Source: Hymenobacter cellulosilyticus
Lineage (GTDB): Bacteria; Bacteroidota; Bacteroidia; Cytophagales; Hymenobacteraceae
Assembly (NCBI RefSeq): GCF_022919215.1
Contig: NZ_CP095046.1
Span: 5,012,501 to 5,076,500, forward strand
Reading direction: 5' to 3'
Length of the DNA: 64,000 bases
Part shown: piece by piece, positions 27,572 through 37,161 of the stretch
Position numbering within the stretch: the first letter of the stretch is position 1
How the letters are laid out: the number at the start of each line of letters is the position of its first letter
Notes under the pieces: generated by a model
Seen by the model: the letters and a program-made list of their open reading frames with translations, nothing else
Database searches by the model: none
What the model was told of the DNA's origin: nothing
Program-made: the position numbers and the translations under genes

Positions 27572-28542
27572 CTATTGCCCCAGCACCATGGCAAACACCA
27601 GCGGGGCCACGATGGTAGCGTCCGACTCGATGATGAACTTGGGCGTGTCCTGGCCCAGCTTGCCCCAGGTAATCTTCTCGTTGGGCACGGCACCGGAGTA
27701 CGAGCCGTACGAGGTGGTCGAGTCCGAAATCTGGCAGAAGTAGCCCCACAGCGGCACGCTGGTGCGGCCCAGGTCCTGGTGCAGCATCGGTACCACGCAG
27801 ATGGGGAAGTCGCCGGCAATGCCGCCGCCAATCTGGAAGAAGCCGACCTTGCTTTCCTCGGTAGCCTGCTGGGTGTACCAGTCGGCCAGGTAAATCATGT
27901 ACTCAATGCCCGTGCGCACGGTGTGCACGTTCTGGATGTCGCCGCTGATGACGTGGCCGGCGAAGATGTTGCCCAGCGTGGAGTCTTCCCAACCGGGGCA
28001 GATGATGGGCAGGTTTTTCTCGGCGGCAGCCAGCATCCAGGAGTCCTTGGGGTCAATCTGGTAGTACTGCTCCAGCTCACCCGACTTGAGGATCTGGTAG
28101 AAGAACTCGTGGGGAAGTACCGCTCACCGGCTTTGTCAGCCTGCTCCCAGAACTTCAGTACCGAGTGCTCCAGGCGGCGCATGGCTTCCTCTTCGGGAAT
28201 GCAGGTGTCGGTTACGCGGTTCATGTGACGCTCCAGCAGGGCCTGCTCGTCGGCGGCCGTCAGGTCGCGGTAGTTGGGCACCCGCTCGTAGAAGTCGTGG
28301 GCTACCAAGTTGAAGATATCCTCTTCCAGGTTGGCACCGGTGCAGCTGATGATTTGCACCTTGTCCTGGCGGATAAGCTCAGCCAGCTGGATGCCCATTT
28401 CGGCGGTGCTCATGGCGCCGGCCAGGGTAATCATCATCTTGCCGCCTTCGGCCAGGTGCTTGTTGTAGCCTTCGGCGGCGTCAATCAGGGCAGCGGCGTT
28501 GAAGTGGCGGTAGTGGTGCTTGAGGAAGTTCGTTACGTTCAT
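27572..28542 (-). CDS. Deoxyhypusine synthase family protein (frame broken near 28112)
   Basis: The joined protein has 324 residues. It starts MNVTNFLKHHYRHFNAAAL and has the deoxyhypusine synthase fold: MMITLAGAMSTAEMG and IISCTGANLEEDIFNLVAHD for NAD binding, and TWGKLG near the C-terminus with the lysine matching the active-site lysine of the eukaryotic enzyme. One extra C in TTCCCC at 28111-28115 gives RYFPHEFFYQILKSGELEQYY; I read this as a sequencing error. Bacteria lack eIF5A, so hypusination is not expected. Relatives act as homospermidine synthases or are uncharacterised. A spermidine-dependent aminobutyl transfer is the most likely chemistry (inference). Confidence 0.82.
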
Positions 28543-28690
28543 CGAAATCGGGTTGTTCTGTAGTAGTGGGTGTGCGGTTTACAATCAAATAGCAGCTCCG
28601 AATCGTTCAATGTTTGTACACTATATCCAAGAATCTGAATAGCGTACCATTGCGGCTGGGTTGCTCACAAAAAAGGTGGTGCAGGGCGGC

Positions 28691-29203
28691 TTACTGGTCG
28701 AAATGCTTTTTCAACAGGGCCGCCGGAATGGTGGCGTTCCAGGCATCGTAGTCCTCGTCCATGCCAGTAGCGTAAAAGACGAAGTCGTCGGTGCGGGGCA
28801 GCTTATCGAAGCTCAGGCGGGGCGTAACTTCGGTTATCATCTGGTGAAACTGCTGAATCAGCGCTTCGCTGTCGTCCTCGTCCTCGTCCTCGTCCTCTTC
28901 TTCCTGCCAAAACGCTTCCTCGTAGCCGCTCAGCAACTCTTCGGTGCGCTCCGACTGCGGGGCTTCAACGTGGTCGGCATACTGATACCAGGCGGCCGGA
29001 TCATTCACGTCAACCTGCTGAGCCAGCGCCTTGTGGGGCAGCACGAGGCTGTTGACGGAGCCCTGCGAATCGAAGTACAGGCAGAAGGCCACAATGGGAC
29101 CGTCCTCGGGGTGCTGGGCGCCATACGTATCCAGAAACGCCTGCGTGTCGGCCCGCACTGATTCGCCCAGGGCCTGGAAGTCAAACTTTTTCTTTTTCGC
29201 CAC
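28691..29203 (-). CDS. DUF4303-like acidic protein
   Basis: I start at the GTG at 29203 (reading MAKKKKFDFQALGESV), giving 170 residues; a TTG at 29227 is possible. The protein resembles DUF4303 proteins (GPIVAFCLYFDSQGSVN and DDFVFYATGMDEDYDAW). A striking acidic run of alternating Glu/Asp (EEEDEDEDEDD) sits in the middle. Function unknown; DUF4303 members are sometimes toxin-immunity-like. The hslV gene lies 39 bp upstream on the same strand. Confidence 0.65.
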   Translation of the reverse strand: MAKKKKFDFQALGESVRADTQAFLDTYGAQHPEDGPIVAFCLYFDSQGSVNSLVLPHKALAQQVDVNDPAAWYQYADHVEAPQSERTEELLSGYEEAFWQEEEDEDEDEDDSEALIQQFHQMITEVTPRLSFDKLPRTDDFVFYATGMDEDYDAWNATIPAALLKKHFDQ

Positions 29204-29242
29204 GGTCAGAACGTTTGGCAGCTTCAAGACGACAGCCAGGCC

Positions 29243-29779
29243 TTAGCTGGGCTGTTCAATCATCAGGTTGTGGTTGGTGTAGATGCAGATGTCGGCGGCA
29301 ATGTGCAGGGCATCTTCCACCATCTGGCGGGCCGTGAGGTGGGGCGCGTGCTTCTTCAGAGCCAGGGCGGCGGCCTGGGCATACATGGCCCCCGAGCCGA
29401 TGGCGGCCACGTCGGAGTCGGGCTCGAGCACGTCGCCGGTGCCGGCAATGATGAGCAGCTCGTCTTTGTCGGCCACGACCATCATGGCTTCGAGCTTGCG
29501 CAGGTACTGGTCTTTGCGCCACTCCTTGGCCAGCTCAATGGCGGCCCGGCGCAGCTGCCCGCCGTAGCCGTTGAGCTTTTCCTCAAACTTGTCGAGCAGC
29601 ATGAAGGCGTCGGCCGTGGAGCCGGCAAAGCCCGTGACGACTTTGCCGTCCTGGAGCTTGCGCACCTTGCGCACGTTGCTCTTGGCCACGTGCTTGTCCA
29701 TAGTGGCCTGGCCGTCGGCGCCGAGGGCAATTTCGCCGTTGTGGCGGATGCCGAGCACGGTAGTGGAGCGGATTCTCAT
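29243..29779 (-). CDS. hslV: ATP-dependent protease proteolytic subunit HslV
   Basis: The 178-residue protein is the proteasome-like peptidase of the HslUV (ClpYQ) complex, which degrades misfolded and regulatory proteins in the cytoplasm. The N-terminus MRIRSTTVLGIRHNG holds the catalytic Thr (Thr6 or Thr7), which must be exposed by removal of the preceding residues. Other hallmarks are IALGADGQATM, VRKLQDGKVVTGFAGSTADAF and AAIGSGAMYAQAAALAL. The HslU ATPase is not adjacent, as is common in Bacteroidota. Length is normal for the family. Confidence 0.92.
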   Translation of the reverse strand: MRIRSTTVLGIRHNGEIALGADGQATMDKHVAKSNVRKVRKLQDGKVVTGFAGSTADAFMLLDKFEEKLNGYGGQLRRAAIELAKEWRKDQYLRKLEAMMVVADKDELLIIAGTGDVLEPDSDVAAIGSGAMYAQAAALALKKHAPHLTARQMVEDALHIAADICIYTNHNLMIEQPS

Positions 29780-29827
29780 AGGTGTAATCAGTTGTCGGTG
29801 ACCCGTCAGCTTTTGCCCAAAACATGC

Positions 29828-29925
29828 GTCATCCTGAGCAAAGCGAAGGACCTTATCTGGCTGGAACGAGAAGCATTGTTACGACTCGTTTTAACCAGAT
29901 AAGGTCCTTCCTTCGTCAGGATGAC
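29828..29925. repeat. Interspersed palindromic repeat, type B
   Basis: GTCATCCTGA (29828-29837) pairs with TCAGGATGAC (29916-29925), and CGAAGGACCTTATCTGG with CCAGATAAGGTCCTTC. The whole 98-bp element can fold into one long imperfect hairpin. It fills the gap between hslV and receptor 2. Confidence 0.75.
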
Positions 29926-29949
29926 AGGTACTAGGTAGCTGGCGCCTGC

Positions 29950-32551
29950 TTAGAAACGGGCCTGCAATTTAGCAAAGTAAAACCGACCGTTCGCGCCCAT
30001 CTGCACCGGGTCCCAGGCGCCGCCGCTTTCCGTCTGCTGCGGATCGAACAGTGTGGGATACACATTGCCCAGGTTGGAGCTGCCGATGGCCAGCTGAATA
30101 TGGTCGCTGAGCGAGTAGCTTAAGGTCAGGTCGGTCGTGATGCGAGGGTCAAAGTTCATCGGTTTGCCGTTCCAGCCAATGAGGGTCACCTCGTCGAAGC
30201 GCACGAAGCGCAGCAGTGCGCCCCACTTGCTGACTTTGTAGTCGAAGGTCAGGTTGATCTTGGACGGCGGGGCCGAGGCTTTCACGAAGGCCTGCTCCCG
30301 GGCCCCGAAAAACTCCTCCTCCCGGCCCGTGAGGCGGCCCGAGGTCTGCACCCGGTCGATGCGCAGGCGGTTGAAGTTGGCCGCCAGCGTCGAGTTGAGC
30401 CGCCCACTGGTGCCTAGCGTGGCGGTGTGGCTCAGCACCACGTCGAGGCCCAGGGAGCGGGTATCGGCCGCGTTGGCAAAGAACTGCGCCTGTCCCACGT
30501 TCAAAGCCTCCAGGTCGGCCCCAATAACCGGGTCGAGGATGGTGTTGTCTTCGTCGTTGGGGTCGGGAATGCGGGCGGCAAACTGGCTGGTGAGCACCAC
30601 CCGGTCTTTCACCTGAATGTAGTAGCCGTCCAGGGTCAAGGTCAGCGAGGAGCCGATGCGGCTGGTCAGGCCGATGTTGGCGCTGTTGGAGGTTTCCTGC
30701 CGCAGGCTCGGAATGCCCAGCTTCTGCGTGACGGGGTTGTTGTTGCGGGCCAGCAGCACTTCCACCGGCTGCCCGTTCACGAAGTTGGTAAAGGTGGAGT
30801 TGAAGTTGATCTGGGCCAGGGAAGGCGCCCGAAAGCCGGTGCTGTAGGTACCGCGCAAGGTCAAAAACTCGGTCAGGTTGTAGCGGGTGGAGGCTTTGTA
30901 GTTGAGCGTACCGCCGAAGTCGGTGTAGTGTTCGTAGCGCAGGGCCGCAGCAAGCAGCCACTGGGGCGTGATGCTCAGCTCGGCGTCGAGGTACACGCCC
31001 AGGTTATCGCGCTCGGCCTTAATAGCGTCGCCGGGCTGGTAGCCGGGAAAGCCCTGGGAGCCGCCGGTGACTTCCACGTCGGGGTCGGTATTGTAGTTGG
31101 CCCAGGAGCTTTGCTCGCCCGCAAACAGTGAGTACCATTCGTGGCGCCACTCGGCGCCGGCGGCCACGTTAAGGCCCTGGAGCACGGTTTTGTAGTTGCG
31201 CGTGAGGCCCAGGCTCTGCACCTGCTGCTGTAGCTGGAAGCCGCCCGCGTCGAAACTGGTGGGTGAACTGGCACCCAGGGACGTATTCAGCGAGTTGCGC
31301 ACCCCGTACTCGAAGCGGTTGGAGCCGAAGTTGTTGCTGATATCCACGTCCCACTCGCCCAGGCGGGTGCGCAGGCCCACCACGGCTGAGGCATCCCAGA
31401 TGTCGCTGGTAATAATGGGGTCGAAGCCATTAGGGTAAATAGCCGGCACGTTACGGTCATCATTGACAAAGCGAGTCCAGGCGAAGGCGTCGCCCTTACG
31501 CTTGTTCACGCCCCGAACACGTACACCGACGTGCGCTCATCCACGGCAAACTTGGAGTTCAGGTACGCCGAGGCATTCGACACCTGCGGGTCGCCGTACT
31601 CGCGGCGCAGTAGGCCGTCTATGCTGGGCACGTTAGCGCGCTGGGTGTGCTGGCGCTGGTTGAAATCGAGCGTGGCGTTGACAAAGCTGCCCCGCTCGCC
31701 CAGGCCCACGCCGTAGTTGACGTTGGCATTGAAGTTGCCGCCGTCGAATTTCTGGTCGTCAAAGCGGTATTTGGCGTCGTAAGCACCGTAGTTTACACTA
31801 GTGGTCAGCTCTTTCACCGATGATTTGAGCACGATGTTAATCACCCCGGCAATGGCGTCGGAGCCGTACTGGGCGGCGGCGCCATCGCGCAGAATCTCGA
31901 TTCGCTCGATGCTGGCGGCCGGAATGACATTCAAATCGGTACCCGTATTGCCGCGGCCGCGGGAGCCGAACAGGTTCACCAGAGCCGACTGGTGCTGGCG
32001 TTTGCCGTTCACGAGCACCAGGGTCTGGTCGGGGCCCAGGCCGCGCAAGGAAGCCGGGTCCACGTGGTCGGCCCCATCGGAGCCGGTCTGGCGGTTGGAG
32101 TTGAAGGACGGGGCCACGAATTGCAGCAGCTGGTTTACATCGAGCTGCCCGGTGCGGGTCGTTACCTCCCGCAAATCAATGATGTCGACCGGGGAGGGCG
32201 AATCGGTTACGGAGCGGTTCTGACTGCGGGAGCCCACCACCTGCACCGTGCCTAGGCTGGTAGTAGCCTCGGCCAGACTCACGCTGATTTCCCCACTGCC
32301 GGTCGCTACTTCCTGGGGCGCAAAGCCGATGGAGCTGATGACCAAGCGCGGGCTGCTGGCGCGCGACGACAAGGTGAAGCGGCCGGCATTATCGGTTGCC
32401 GTGCCATTGTTCGTCCCTTTCTCCACCACCGTAGCGCCGATTACGGGTCGGCCCGCGGCATCCTTTACCACCCCACTTAGCGTCGTCTGACTTTGCCCCA
32501 GGCCGTAACACTGGTCAGGCACATGGCTACTGCAACTACATTCTTCCGCAT
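29950..32551 (-). CDS. TonB-dependent receptor 2 (frame breaks near 31507 and 32495)
   Basis: The joined protein has about 866 residues. The ATG at 32551 gives a signal peptide (MRKNVVAVAMCLTSVTAWGQ) once one base is added near 32495. A CarboxypepD_reg domain follows (TLSGVVKDAAGRPVIGATV), then the TonB plug (VDIIDLREVTTRTGQLDVNQ, LRGLGPDQTLVLVNGKRQH, IERIEILRDGAAAQYGSDA) and a full beta-barrel ending in KLQARF. The second break is healed by one more G in the GGGG run at 31507 (YVFGGVNKRKGD). Both lie in G/C runs. The receptor should import a large ligand using TonB energy; the substrate is unknown and no SusD-like partner lies beside it. Confidence 0.88.
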
Positions 32552-32643
32552 ATTTCCATTACACTAGTGAATACTGCGGGGCCACGGCAATAAAGCCCCT
32601 TGCCAGCAAGTATAGCGCTTTTGCAATGAAGTAGGTTAGGCAA

Positions 32644-32677
32644 CAAAAAAACCAGCCGGTTCGGGCTGGTTTTTTTG
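32644..32677. terminator. Bidirectional-looking terminator after the E2 gene
   Basis: AAAAAAACCAGCC and GGCTGGTTTTTTT pair around a short loop; on the minus strand it terminates the E2 gene. Confidence 0.9.
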
Positions 32678-32706
32678 TTATTGGCAATAATTACTACCTG
32701 ACGTTA

Positions 32707-34451
32707 TCAGATCATCAAACGCAGTGGGTCTTCGAGTAGGCTCTTGAGCGTCTGCAGGAAGGCCGCGCCGGTAGCGCCGTCCACCACGCGGTGGTCGCAC
32801 GAGAGGGTTACCTTCATGATGTTGCCGATGGCCAGCTGACCGTCTTTTACCACAGCCGTCTGCTTGATGCCGCCCACGGCCAGGATGCAGGCATCCGGGG
32901 GTTGATGATGGCCGTGAACTCGTCGATGCCGAACATGCCCAGGTTCGAAATGGTGAAGGTGCTACCCTCCCACTCGGCGGGCTGCAGCTTCTTGCTCTTG
33001 GCTTTGCCGGCCAGCTCTTTCACTTCGGTGGCAATAGCAGCCAGGCCTTTACCGTCGGCGTTGCGCACTACCGGCACCAGCAGACCTTCGTCCACGGCTA
33101 CGGCCACGCCAATGTTGACCACCTTGTTCTGGCGAATTTTGTCGCCCAGCCACGAGGAGTTGACGGCCGGGTGCTGCTTCAGGGCCACGGCAGCGGCTTT
33201 GATAACCAAGTCGTTGAAGCTGAGCTTCACCGGCGACAGGGTGTTGAGCTGGGTACGCACTTCCATGGCCCGGTCCATGAGGATTTCCATCGTCAGATAG
33301 AAATGCGGGGCCGTAAACAGGCTTTCCGAGAGGCGGCGGGCAATAACCTTGCGCATCTGCGACACGGGCGTGTCGGTATAGGTACCGTCGGCGGGCTGAG
33401 CAGCGGGAGCAGCGACCGGAGCCGGAGCGGCAGCCTGCGGCGCAGCAGCCGGGGCCGGAGTAGCCTGGGGAGCGGTGGCCGGAGCCGGAGCAGCAGCAGG
33501 CTGAGCGGCGGGAGCGGCGCTGGGCTGGGCGCTTTCCAGGTCGCGCGACACGATACGGCCGTTTTCGCCCGAGCCTTTAATAGTAGTCAGGTCAATGCCT
33601 TTCTCGCGGGCAATGCTCTTAGCCAGCGGGGAGGCAAACAGACGGCCACCAGTAGTAGCAGCCTGGGGGGCAGCAGCGGCCGGAGCTGAAGCAGCCGGAG
33701 CGGCAGCAGGAGCAGCGTCGGCAGGAGCAGCTTCAGCGGGAGCAGCAGCCCCGCCCGACTGGCCACCGAGCAGGCCCTGAATGTCGGCACCTTCTTCACC
33801 GATGATGGCCAGAATGCCATCCACAGCTACGGCTTCACCTTCTTTAGGACCGATATAGAGCAGCGTACCGTCGTCGTAATTTTCCAGCTCCATCGTCGCC
33901 TTATCGGTTTCGACTTCGGCCAGCACGTCGCCGGACTTCACTTTGTCGCCTACTTTTTTCTGCCAGGAGGCAATGGTGCCTTCCGTCATCGTGTCGCTCA
34001 TCTTGGGCATCCGGATAACGGTAGCCTTTTTGCCGTTGCTGGCAGCCGCCGGCGCAGCGGGCGCCGGAGCTGGAGTTGGGGCGGGAGCAGCAGGTGCGGG
34101 AGCCGGGGCTTCGGCAGCGGGTGCCGGGGCAACAGCTGGAGCTTCGGCCGCTACCGGAGCGGGAGCAGCGCCACCGCCCTGAATCTGGCTTAGCAGGCCG
34201 GAAATATCTTCTCCTTCTTTTCCCACAATGGCCAACACGCCATCCACGGGCACCGATTCGGTTTCTTTAGGACCAATGTAGAGCAGGGTGCCGTCTTCGT
34301 AGTTTTCCAGCTCCATCGTGGCCTTGTCGGTTTCTACTTCGGCCAGGATATCCCCGGATTTGACTTTATCACCCACCTTTTTGAGCCACGCCGCAATGAC
34401 CCCTTCGGTCATGGTGTCGCTCATTTTGGGCATTTTTATGATTTCGGCCAT
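32707..34451 (-). CDS. Pyruvate dehydrogenase E2, dihydrolipoyl acetyltransferase (frame broken near 32900)
   Basis: This is the E2 core of the pyruvate dehydrogenase complex, which transfers acetyl groups from lipoyl-lysine to CoA. Two lipoyl domains are present, each with the lipoylation motif ETDKATME (near residues 43 and 182), separated by Ala/Pro-rich flexible linkers. A peripheral subunit-binding domain follows (ASPLAKSIAREKGIDLTTIKG). The catalytic domain is intact until NPR; one extra C in the CCCCC run near 32900 gives INPPDACILAVGG and leads to SCDHRVVDGATGAAF with the active-site His, ending at the TGA at 32707-32709. I read the break as a sequencing error. E1 and E3 are not adjacent. 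A good promoter precedes the gene. Confidence 0.92.
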
Positions 34452-34479
34452 CTGCGTCTTCGAGTGTGTTGTGTAGGGT

Positions 34480-34510
34480 CAAAATTAGCCCGAAAATCTT
34501 CGGGTGCAAA
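34480..34510 (-). promoter_or_regulatory. Promoter of the E2 gene (-33/-7 type)
   Basis: On the minus strand TTTG (34507-34510) and TAATTTTG (34480-34487) are separated by 19 bp, an exact match to the Bacteroidota TTTG/TAnnTTTG arrangement. Transcription should start near 34473, 22 bases before the ATG. Confidence 0.65.
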
Positions 34511-34685
34511 CAATAACGTAGCGTTCGGACGGATAGGCAGAACAGCGAATTTTCGCCTTCCTAACCCCAACCGGTAGTATTGGCATATTGCTATTTGCTG
34601 TCTTAACGGCCTACGTCCTTCTTTAGGAGCTTTTAACCCAACGACTTCCGAGGGTTTGGGCATCCCCAAGTACGGCAGCCGGGCC

Positions 34686-35311
34686 CTAGCTGGGGCAGTC
34701 CTGCAAATGCGCTACGTCCAGAAAGCTATTCACGGAAAACAGGCTGCCGGTGTAGTGAATCTTGTAGAGGCACAAGTTGCGGTGCTCGAAGCTGTCCATA
34801 GCGCTGAGGGGGTAGTTGAGCAGCTGACAGAGCAGCACGCGCATGGCCCGGCCGTGCATGCACACCAGCACGGTTTCCTCTTCGGGCCGGCTGCGCAAGA
34901 GCTCAATAAAAGGCTGCTGCCGGGCCGCTACCTCATCCGGACTTTCTCCCCGAGCAGGCGGGCGTGGGTTTCGCCGCGCCGCCACTGCTGCAGCACCCCA
35001 TTGTATTCCTCGTCTTCTTCGGGCGTGATGCGCATGCCCTCGCGCACGCCCCAGCTAATCTCGTTGAGGCCGCTGTGTTCTTCGTGGGGCAAACCCAGAT
35101 CCAGAAAAGCCTGCACCGACTGATGGGTGCGCTTCAACGTAGACGTGTACACCTTGTCGAAGGGCAGGTGCTGGTAGGCCGCAAAAAAGTGGGCCGCCTG
35201 CCGGTGGCCGGCCGCGTTCAGGTCCGAATCGACGCCCGAGCCCTGCACAATGCCGGCCACGTTGAAATCGGTCTGCCCGTGTCGGATGAGGTATATTTTT
35301 TTGACGCTCAC
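34686..35311 (-). CDS. Histidine phosphatase family protein (frame broken near 34951)
   Basis: The joined protein has about 209 residues and starts with GTG at 35311 (MSVKKIYLIRHGQTDFN). The RHG motif with the phospho-accepting histidine, KVYTSTLKRTHQSV, the acid/base region LNEISWGVREG and the second histidine in VLVCMHGRAMRVLLC all fit the phosphoglycerate mutase-like family (2-phosphoglycerate mutase or small-molecule phosphatase). One extra G in the GGGG run near 34950 gives ARLLGGESPDEVAARQQ and restores the frame; I read this as a sequencing error. The substrate is unknown. Confidence 0.82.
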
Positions 35312-35327
35312 TTTCCCGCTAGCTTTG
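35300..35327 (+). promoter_or_regulatory. Promoter of the menaquinone gene cluster
   Basis: TTTG at 35300-35303 and TAGCTTTG at 35320-35327 are separated by 16 bp, matching the TTTG/TAnnTTTG pattern. Transcription would start near 35334, 55 bases before the menI start. The -33 box lies inside the first codons of the divergent phosphatase gene. Confidence 0.5.
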
Positions 35328-35388
35328 TTGTTTGGCCCCGAAAGTACTGCTTCGAGGCCCTAAATCCGTTTATTTCCGCACATACTGC

Positions 35389-35832
35389 ATGGCACATCCT
35401 ACCGCCGACCTGGCCCAGCTCAACGCCTGGTGCCGCAATACGTTGGGCGAACACCTTGGTATTGAAATAACTGAAGTCGGCGACCGGCTGCTGGTGGGCC
35501 GCATGCCGGTAGACCACCGCACCCACCAGCCCATGGGCCTGCTGCACGGCGGCGCCTCGGTGGCCCTGGCCGAAACCCTGGGCAGCATTGGGGCCGCCCT
35601 GCAGGTTGACGTACGCAAAAAAGCCTGTGTGGGGCTGGAAATCAACGCGAATCATCTGAAAGGAGTGCATTCAGGCTGGGTAGTGGGCCGGGCCACGGCC
35701 CTGCACGTGGGCCGCAGCACCCAGGTTTGGGAAATTCGCATCACCCACGAGGAAACCGGTATGCTGGTGTGCGTAAGCCGCATTACCATGGCCGTAATCG
35801 ACTTGCCGGCCAGCGCCGAGCCCAAAGCATGA
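35389..35832 (+). CDS. menI: Hotdog thioesterase, probable 1,4-dihydroxy-2-naphthoyl-CoA hydrolase
   Basis: The ATG at 35389 (MAHPTADLAQLNAWCRNTL) gives 147 residues. It has the PaaI/YbgC-type hotdog fold with the catalytic region QPMGLLHGGASVALAETLGS and ISA-like segment VGLEINANHLKG. Members hydrolyse acyl-CoA thioesters; as the first gene of a menaquinone cluster and overlapping menF by four bases (ATGA), it most likely acts on 1,4-dihydroxy-2-naphthoyl-CoA, the MenB product (inference from context). Length is typical. Confidence 0.8.
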   Translation: MAHPTADLAQLNAWCRNTLGEHLGIEITEVGDRLLVGRMPVDHRTHQPMGLLHGGASVALAETLGSIGAALQVDVRKKACVGLEINANHLKGVHSGWVVGRATALHVGRSTQVWEIRITHEETGMLVCVSRITMAVIDLPASAEPKA

Positions 35833-37062
35833 GCACACCGCAGCCGCGGACGGTAGCCTCCTGGCCGGGCCCGGTGCCGGCTCCGCCCCAGCAGCTTCAG
35901 CAGCTGCTTACCTTTGCCCTGCAGCAGCAACTGCCGGTGGCGGTTTGGCGCCTACCCGGCAGTGAGCACGCCCAACTGTGTCTGAGCTTGTCGGCCGAAG
36001 CAGCGCTGACGGGCCTGCCCCCGGCCCTGACGCCGGAAGCGCCGGCCGGTTTCGCCTTTTTTCCGTTCCGCGACTCCGACCACAACCCGGCCCTGTTTCT
36101 GCCGGCCGACATCTACTGGCACGCCGAAGTACCCGACCAGCTCCACCTCGACCCGACCGACAGCCGGGCCAGCCAGCTGCTGGCATTTCTGGCCACTGAG
36201 CACGCCAAAAACCCTGCGCCCCTGCCCTGGCACCTGAGCACCCAGCCGGTGCCGCACACGGCCAGTCAGCAGGAGTATTATCAGTTGGTGGAAACCGGCG
36301 TGGAAGCCATTAAAAGCGGACAGGTAGTAAAAGTAGTGTCGTCGCGGGCGGCGCGGCGGCCTCTGCCCGAAAACTTCGACGCGCTGCGGGCTTTTCGGGA
36401 TTTGTGCTCCCGCTACCCCGGGCTTTCGTGTCGCTGGTGAGTGCGCCGGGCGCGGGCACTTGGCTGGGCGCCTCGCCGGAAGTGCTGGTGGAAGTGGATG
36501 AGCAGGGCGTGTTTCGTACCATGGCCCTGGCCGGCACTCAGGCGTTGGCCCCGGGCGCCCTGCCCCAGCACGCCATCTGGCGGCAAAAGGAAATTGAGGA
36601 GCAAGCCCTGGTGGCGCGCTACATCGTGAGCTGCTTCAAGCAATTGCGCCTGCGCGAATACGAGGAAACCGGGCCCCGCACGGTGGTAGCGGGCCAGTTG
36701 CTGCACCTGCGCACCGACTTTGCCGTGAACCTGCGCCAAGTGCCCTTCCCTACCCTGGGTACCGACATGCTGCGCTTACTCCACCCCACTTCGGCCGTGG
36801 GTGGTATGCCCAAACAGGCGGCCCTGAGCTTTTTGCAGGAACACGAAGGCTACGACCGGGCGTACTACAGCGGCTTTTTGGGCCCAGTAAATCTGCCCCA
36901 GGCCGGCGTTTCGCGCTTATTCGTAAACTTGCGCTGCCTGCAACTTCACCCCAGCAGGCCGTTCTGTATGCAGGCACCGGGCTGACGATCGACTCCGACC
37001 CGGAGCGCGAATGGCAGGAAACCGAAATGAAGCTAAGCACGATTGGCGCCATCTTGCGGTGA
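35829..37062 (+). CDS. menF: Isochorismate synthase MenF (two frame breaks, near 36421 and 36953)
   Basis: The gene overlaps menI by ATGA and encodes about 411 residues. The chorismate-utilising core is visible: VEAIKSGQVVKVVSSRAA, GAGTWLGASPEVLVEVDE, FRTMALAGTQAL, HLRTDFAVNL, LHPTSAVGGMPKQAAL and YDRAYYSGFLGPV. The frame must be joined twice: one extra G near 36421 (RYPGAFVSLVSAPG) and one extra C near 36953 (LHPQQAVLYAGTGL). Both are in G/C runs and I read them as sequencing errors. The enzyme converts chorismate to isochorismate, the first committed step of menaquinone synthesis. Confidence 0.88.
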
Positions 37063-37160
37063 GATGGAGAGATGGTGAAATGGTGAGTTTGTTGTTCCGC
37101 AGGCGCGGAGCTGCGCCACCACTCCATCACCTCACTAGCTCACCATTTCACTATCTCACC
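37058..37160. repeat. Palindromic TCACCAT-type repeat between menF and menD
   Basis: The left arm (37058-37087, ending GGTGAAATGGTGAG) pairs imperfectly with the right arm (37139-37160, CTCACCATTTCACTATCTCA...). Inside is a second hairpin, GGCGC/GCGCC. The right arm ends one base before the menD start codon and the left arm covers the menF stop. A related unit lies at 53573-53602. Confidence 0.65.
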
Positions 37161-37161
37161 T

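Noticed and set aside
28111..28115. Programmed frameshift in the deoxyhypusine synthase-like gene
   Set aside because: No slippery heptamer or downstream pseudoknot stands out, and the same single-base gap occurs in many unrelated genes here, so a sequencing error is simpler.
36404..36985. Separate short genes within menF
   Set aside because: Their products are consecutive pieces of one isochorismate synthase; single-base corrections rejoin them.
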